Part shown: in pieces, positions 7,724 to 9,003 of the stretch | Numbering within the stretch: position 1 is the first letter of the stretch | Layout: every line of letters starts with the position of its first letter | Assembly: GCA_019509895.1 (NCBI GenBank) | Contig: JAEKLK010000290.1 | Coordinates: forward strand, 1-9,003 | Direction of reading: 5' to 3' | DNA from: Betaproteobacteria bacterium | GTDB lineage: Bacteria; Pseudomonadota; Gammaproteobacteria; Burkholderiales; SG8-39 | DNA length: 9,003 nucleotides | Position numbers and translations under genes: made by a program | The notes under the pieces: generated by a model | The model's input: the letters and a program-made list of their open reading frames with translations, nothing else | Told to the model about the DNA's origin: nothing | The model's database searches: none

Positions 7724-8405
7724 GGCAGCTCGTAGCCGTAGCGGGCGATCAACCCGCGGGCGGCGCTGCTCCTGAGGAATTCGAGGAACTCGCGCGCCGC
7801 CTGGTTCGCCTCGCCGTGAGCGAGCAGCACCGCGTCTTGGCGGATCGGCGCGTAATGCGATTGCGGCACCAGCCATGCCGAGCCGCCGGGCGGCGCCGAT
7901 TGGCGCAGCTGCGACAGCGCGACGAAACCCAGCTCGGCGTTGCCGCTGGCGACGAACTGGAAAGCCTGCGCAATGCTCTCGCCCATGACGATGCGCCCCT
8001 CGAGCGCCGCGCGCACGCCAAGCTTCTGCATCGCCTGCTCGGCGGCCCGGCCGTAGGGCGCGAGCTTCGGATTCGCCATGGCGAGGCGCTTGAAGGCGCC
8101 CGTGGCGAGCACCTTGCCCTCGCCGTCGACCAGGCCTGTCTGCGGGCTCCAGAGCACCAGCTTGCCGATGGCGTAGGTGAAGGGCGCCCCCGGCGCGCGC
8201 TTCTCCTCGGCGAGGCGCTGCGGCGTGTCGTGATCGGCAGCGAGCAGCACGTCGAAAGGCGCGCCGTTGCGGATCTGTGCGTAGAACTTGCCGGTCGAGC
8301 CGGTGCTCAGCCGCACCGTGTGGCCGTTTCGCTGCTCGAACTGCGCCGCCAGGCGCTGCGCCGGAGGGCCACGGCGAGGAGCAGGAAGGAGGCGAAGAGC
8401 TGCAC
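7720..8405 (-). pseudogene. modA: Molybdate-binding protein ModA with a frame-disrupting 5' lesion
   Basis: ModA is the periplasmic molybdate-binding protein. The body of the mature protein is clear from AQRLAAQFEQ through LSTGSTGKFYAQIRNGAPFD to the end RYGYELP, including FVASGNAELGFVALSQ. The 5' end does not join up. From GTG 8405 one frame gives MQLFASFLLLAVA, a good hydrophobic signal peptide, but it then reads LRRSAWRRS. The mature domain is in another frame that becomes recognisable only at about 8364. The expected first mature strand, of the kind xVxVAVAANFxAP, is absent from both. A loss of some 35 to 40 bases, not a multiple of three, near 8364-8370 would explain this. No good start exists in the mature-domain frame; the longest extension from ATG 8610 runs antisense through modE. 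An assembly error would look the same. Confidence 0.8.
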
Positions 8406-8409
8406 GGCT

Positions 8410-8435
8410 CCGATATACTTGCCGAACTATATCGG
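8410..8435. promoter_or_regulatory. Probable ModE operator between modA and modE
   Basis: Two perfect 8-base arms, CCGATATA (8410-8417) and TATATCGG (8428-8435), are separated by 10 bases. The pattern CG-N-TATA ... TATA-N-CG, spanning 24 bases from CG to CG, fits the ModE box as I remember it from E. coli. The site ends one base before the modE ATG and sits about five bases ahead of the modA start. -10-like hexamers TATACT (+ strand, 8414-8419) and TATAGT (- strand, 8431-8426) lie inside it, so a bound regulator would block both directions. Confidence 0.8.
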
Positions 8436-8436
8436 C

Positions 8437-8778
8437 ATGGCAACCATCGCTCTCGCCATCCGTCTGGCGCTCGGCAAAGGCGCGGCCTTCGGCCCGGGCA
8501 AGGCGGCGCTCCTGCAAGGCATCCGCGAGACGGGGTCTATCGCCGCTGCCGGGCGGCGCATGAAGATGAGCTACAGCCGCGCCTGGGGCCTCGTCGAGCA
8601 GATGAACCACCAGTTCCGCGAGCCGCTGGTCGACTCGACCAAGGGCGGGGCCGCGCGCGGCGGCGCCGCGCTCACGGCGCTCGGCGAGGACGTCCTGAAG
8701 CGTTATCGCCGGCTCGAGGAGAGCGCCGCGCGAGTGGCGGCCCCGGACCTGGCGGCATTGCGCCGGGTGGCGCGATGA
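8437..8778 (+). CDS. ModE-type regulator, DNA-binding domain only
   Basis: The 113-residue protein matches the N-terminal winged helix-turn-helix of ModE, the molybdate-responsive regulator. Residues 24-30 (ALLQGIR) begin the recognition fold, and SIAAAGRRMKMSYSRAWGLVEQMN (34-57) is the helix-turn-helix. PLVDSTKGGAARGGAALTALG (63-83) is the wing. It ends soon after, with no C-terminal TOBE/MOP domains, so it is a short form and cannot sense molybdate in the way full-length ModE does. ATG 8437 is directly preceded by the CCGATATA/TATATCGG dyad, with no ribosome binding site between. Repression of modABC and of itself is inferred from that placement. The stop TGA overlaps the mobB start (ATGA). 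An N-terminal extension from 7816 is the shadow of modA and was rejected. Confidence 0.9.
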   Translation: MATIALAIRLALGKGAAFGPGKAALLQGIRETGSIAAAGRRMKMSYSRAWGLVEQMNHQFREPLVDSTKGGAARGGAALTALGEDVLKRYRRLEESAARVAAPDLAALRRVAR

Positions 8779-9003
8779 GAGTCTTCGGCTTCGCCGGCTG
8801 GTCGGGCAGCGGCAAAACGACGCTCATCGAGAAGCTGATCCCGCGCTTCGCCGGGGCCGGGCTGCGCGTCTCGCTCATCAAGCATGCGCACCACACCTTC
8901 GACGTCGACCAGCCGGGCAAGGATTCCTACCGGCACCGCCACGCCGGCGCAGCCGAAGTGCTGGTGACGTCTTCGCGCCGCTTGGTTCTCATGCACGAGC
9001 TGC
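8775..9003 (+). CDS. mobB: MobB, molybdenum cofactor guanylation adaptor (partial)
   Basis: MobB is a GTP-binding protein that assists MobA in attaching GMP to molybdopterin, making the guanine dinucleotide cofactor. The 76 complete residues seen before the window ends start MRVFGFAGWSGSGKTTLIEK, with P-loop GWSGSGKT at residues 8-15. They continue with IKHAHHTFDVDQPGKDSYRH and AGAAEVLVTSSRR...LMHEL, all diagnostic of MobB. ATG 8775 overlaps the regulator stop by four bases, so the two are translated together. Its place in the locus links molybdate uptake to cofactor assembly. The 3' part lies outside the window. Nothing abnormal is seen in the visible part. Confidence 0.95.
   Translation, partial: MRVFGFAGWSGSGKTTLIEKLIPRFAGAGLRVSLIKHAHHTFDVDQPGKDSYRHRHAGAAEVLVTSSRRLVLMHEL

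Noticed and set aside
7816..8436. Long N-terminal extension of the ModE-type regulator
   Set aside because: The extension is antisense to modA and has no family resemblance. ATG 8437 gives the standard ModE N-terminus directly after the operator.
8406..8610. N-terminal extension of ModA from ATG 8610
   Set aside because: It would run through the operator and antisense to the regulator, is hydrophilic, and gives no signal peptide, which an exported binding protein needs.

Overview
The window is a compact piece of chromosome from a high-GC Gram-negative bacterium. Third codon positions are strongly G/C, and the periplasmic proteins carry signal peptides or a lipobox. The tungstate, molybdate and MobB proteins most resemble betaproteobacterial versions; that taxonomic placement is from memory of protein families, not from a search. 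Coding density is very high, many genes overlap by 1 to 4 bases, and several start at GTG or TTG. No stretch over 300 bases lacks a gene, and no tRNA, rRNA, insertion sequence or CRISPR array is visible.

Region 1 (1-903, + strand): the tail of an unidentified gene, a small Lys/Ala-rich secreted protein, and a lipoprotein Cu/Zn superoxide dismutase (sodC), closed by a strong hairpin terminator at 880-903. Region 2 (916-3897, - strand): a tightly packed operon read right to left. It holds an AhpD-like protein of the arsenosugar-associated type, the radical SAM enzyme ArsS, a two-domain chromate transporter ChrA, and a DUF1330 protein. It looks like an arsenic/chromate oxyanion cassette, but no arsenic methyltransferase (ArsM) is in the window. 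Region 3 (3987-5967, + strand): a tungstate ABC transporter in the order permease, ATPase, binding protein (tupB-tupC-tupA). Region 4 (5964-8405, - strand): a molybdate ABC transporter modA-modB-modC, convergent with tup; the two operons share the four bases CTAG at their stop codons. Region 5 (8437-9003, + strand): a short ModE-type regulator overlapping mobB, a molybdenum-cofactor maturation gene that runs off the end.

Together regions 3 to 5 form a Mo/W uptake, regulation and cofactor-use locus. A near-perfect dyad (arms CCGATATA and TATATCGG) sits between modA and modE and looks like a ModE operator controlling both directions.

The most surprising observation is that both periplasmic binding proteins of this locus appear damaged, while both permeases and both ATPases are intact. 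TupA has an in-frame gap of roughly 80 residues that removes its middle, including the expected SRGDxSGT ligand segment. ModA has its signal peptide in one frame and its mature domain in another, with the first mature strand missing. This could be real degeneration or an assembly artefact, and read-level checking would decide it.
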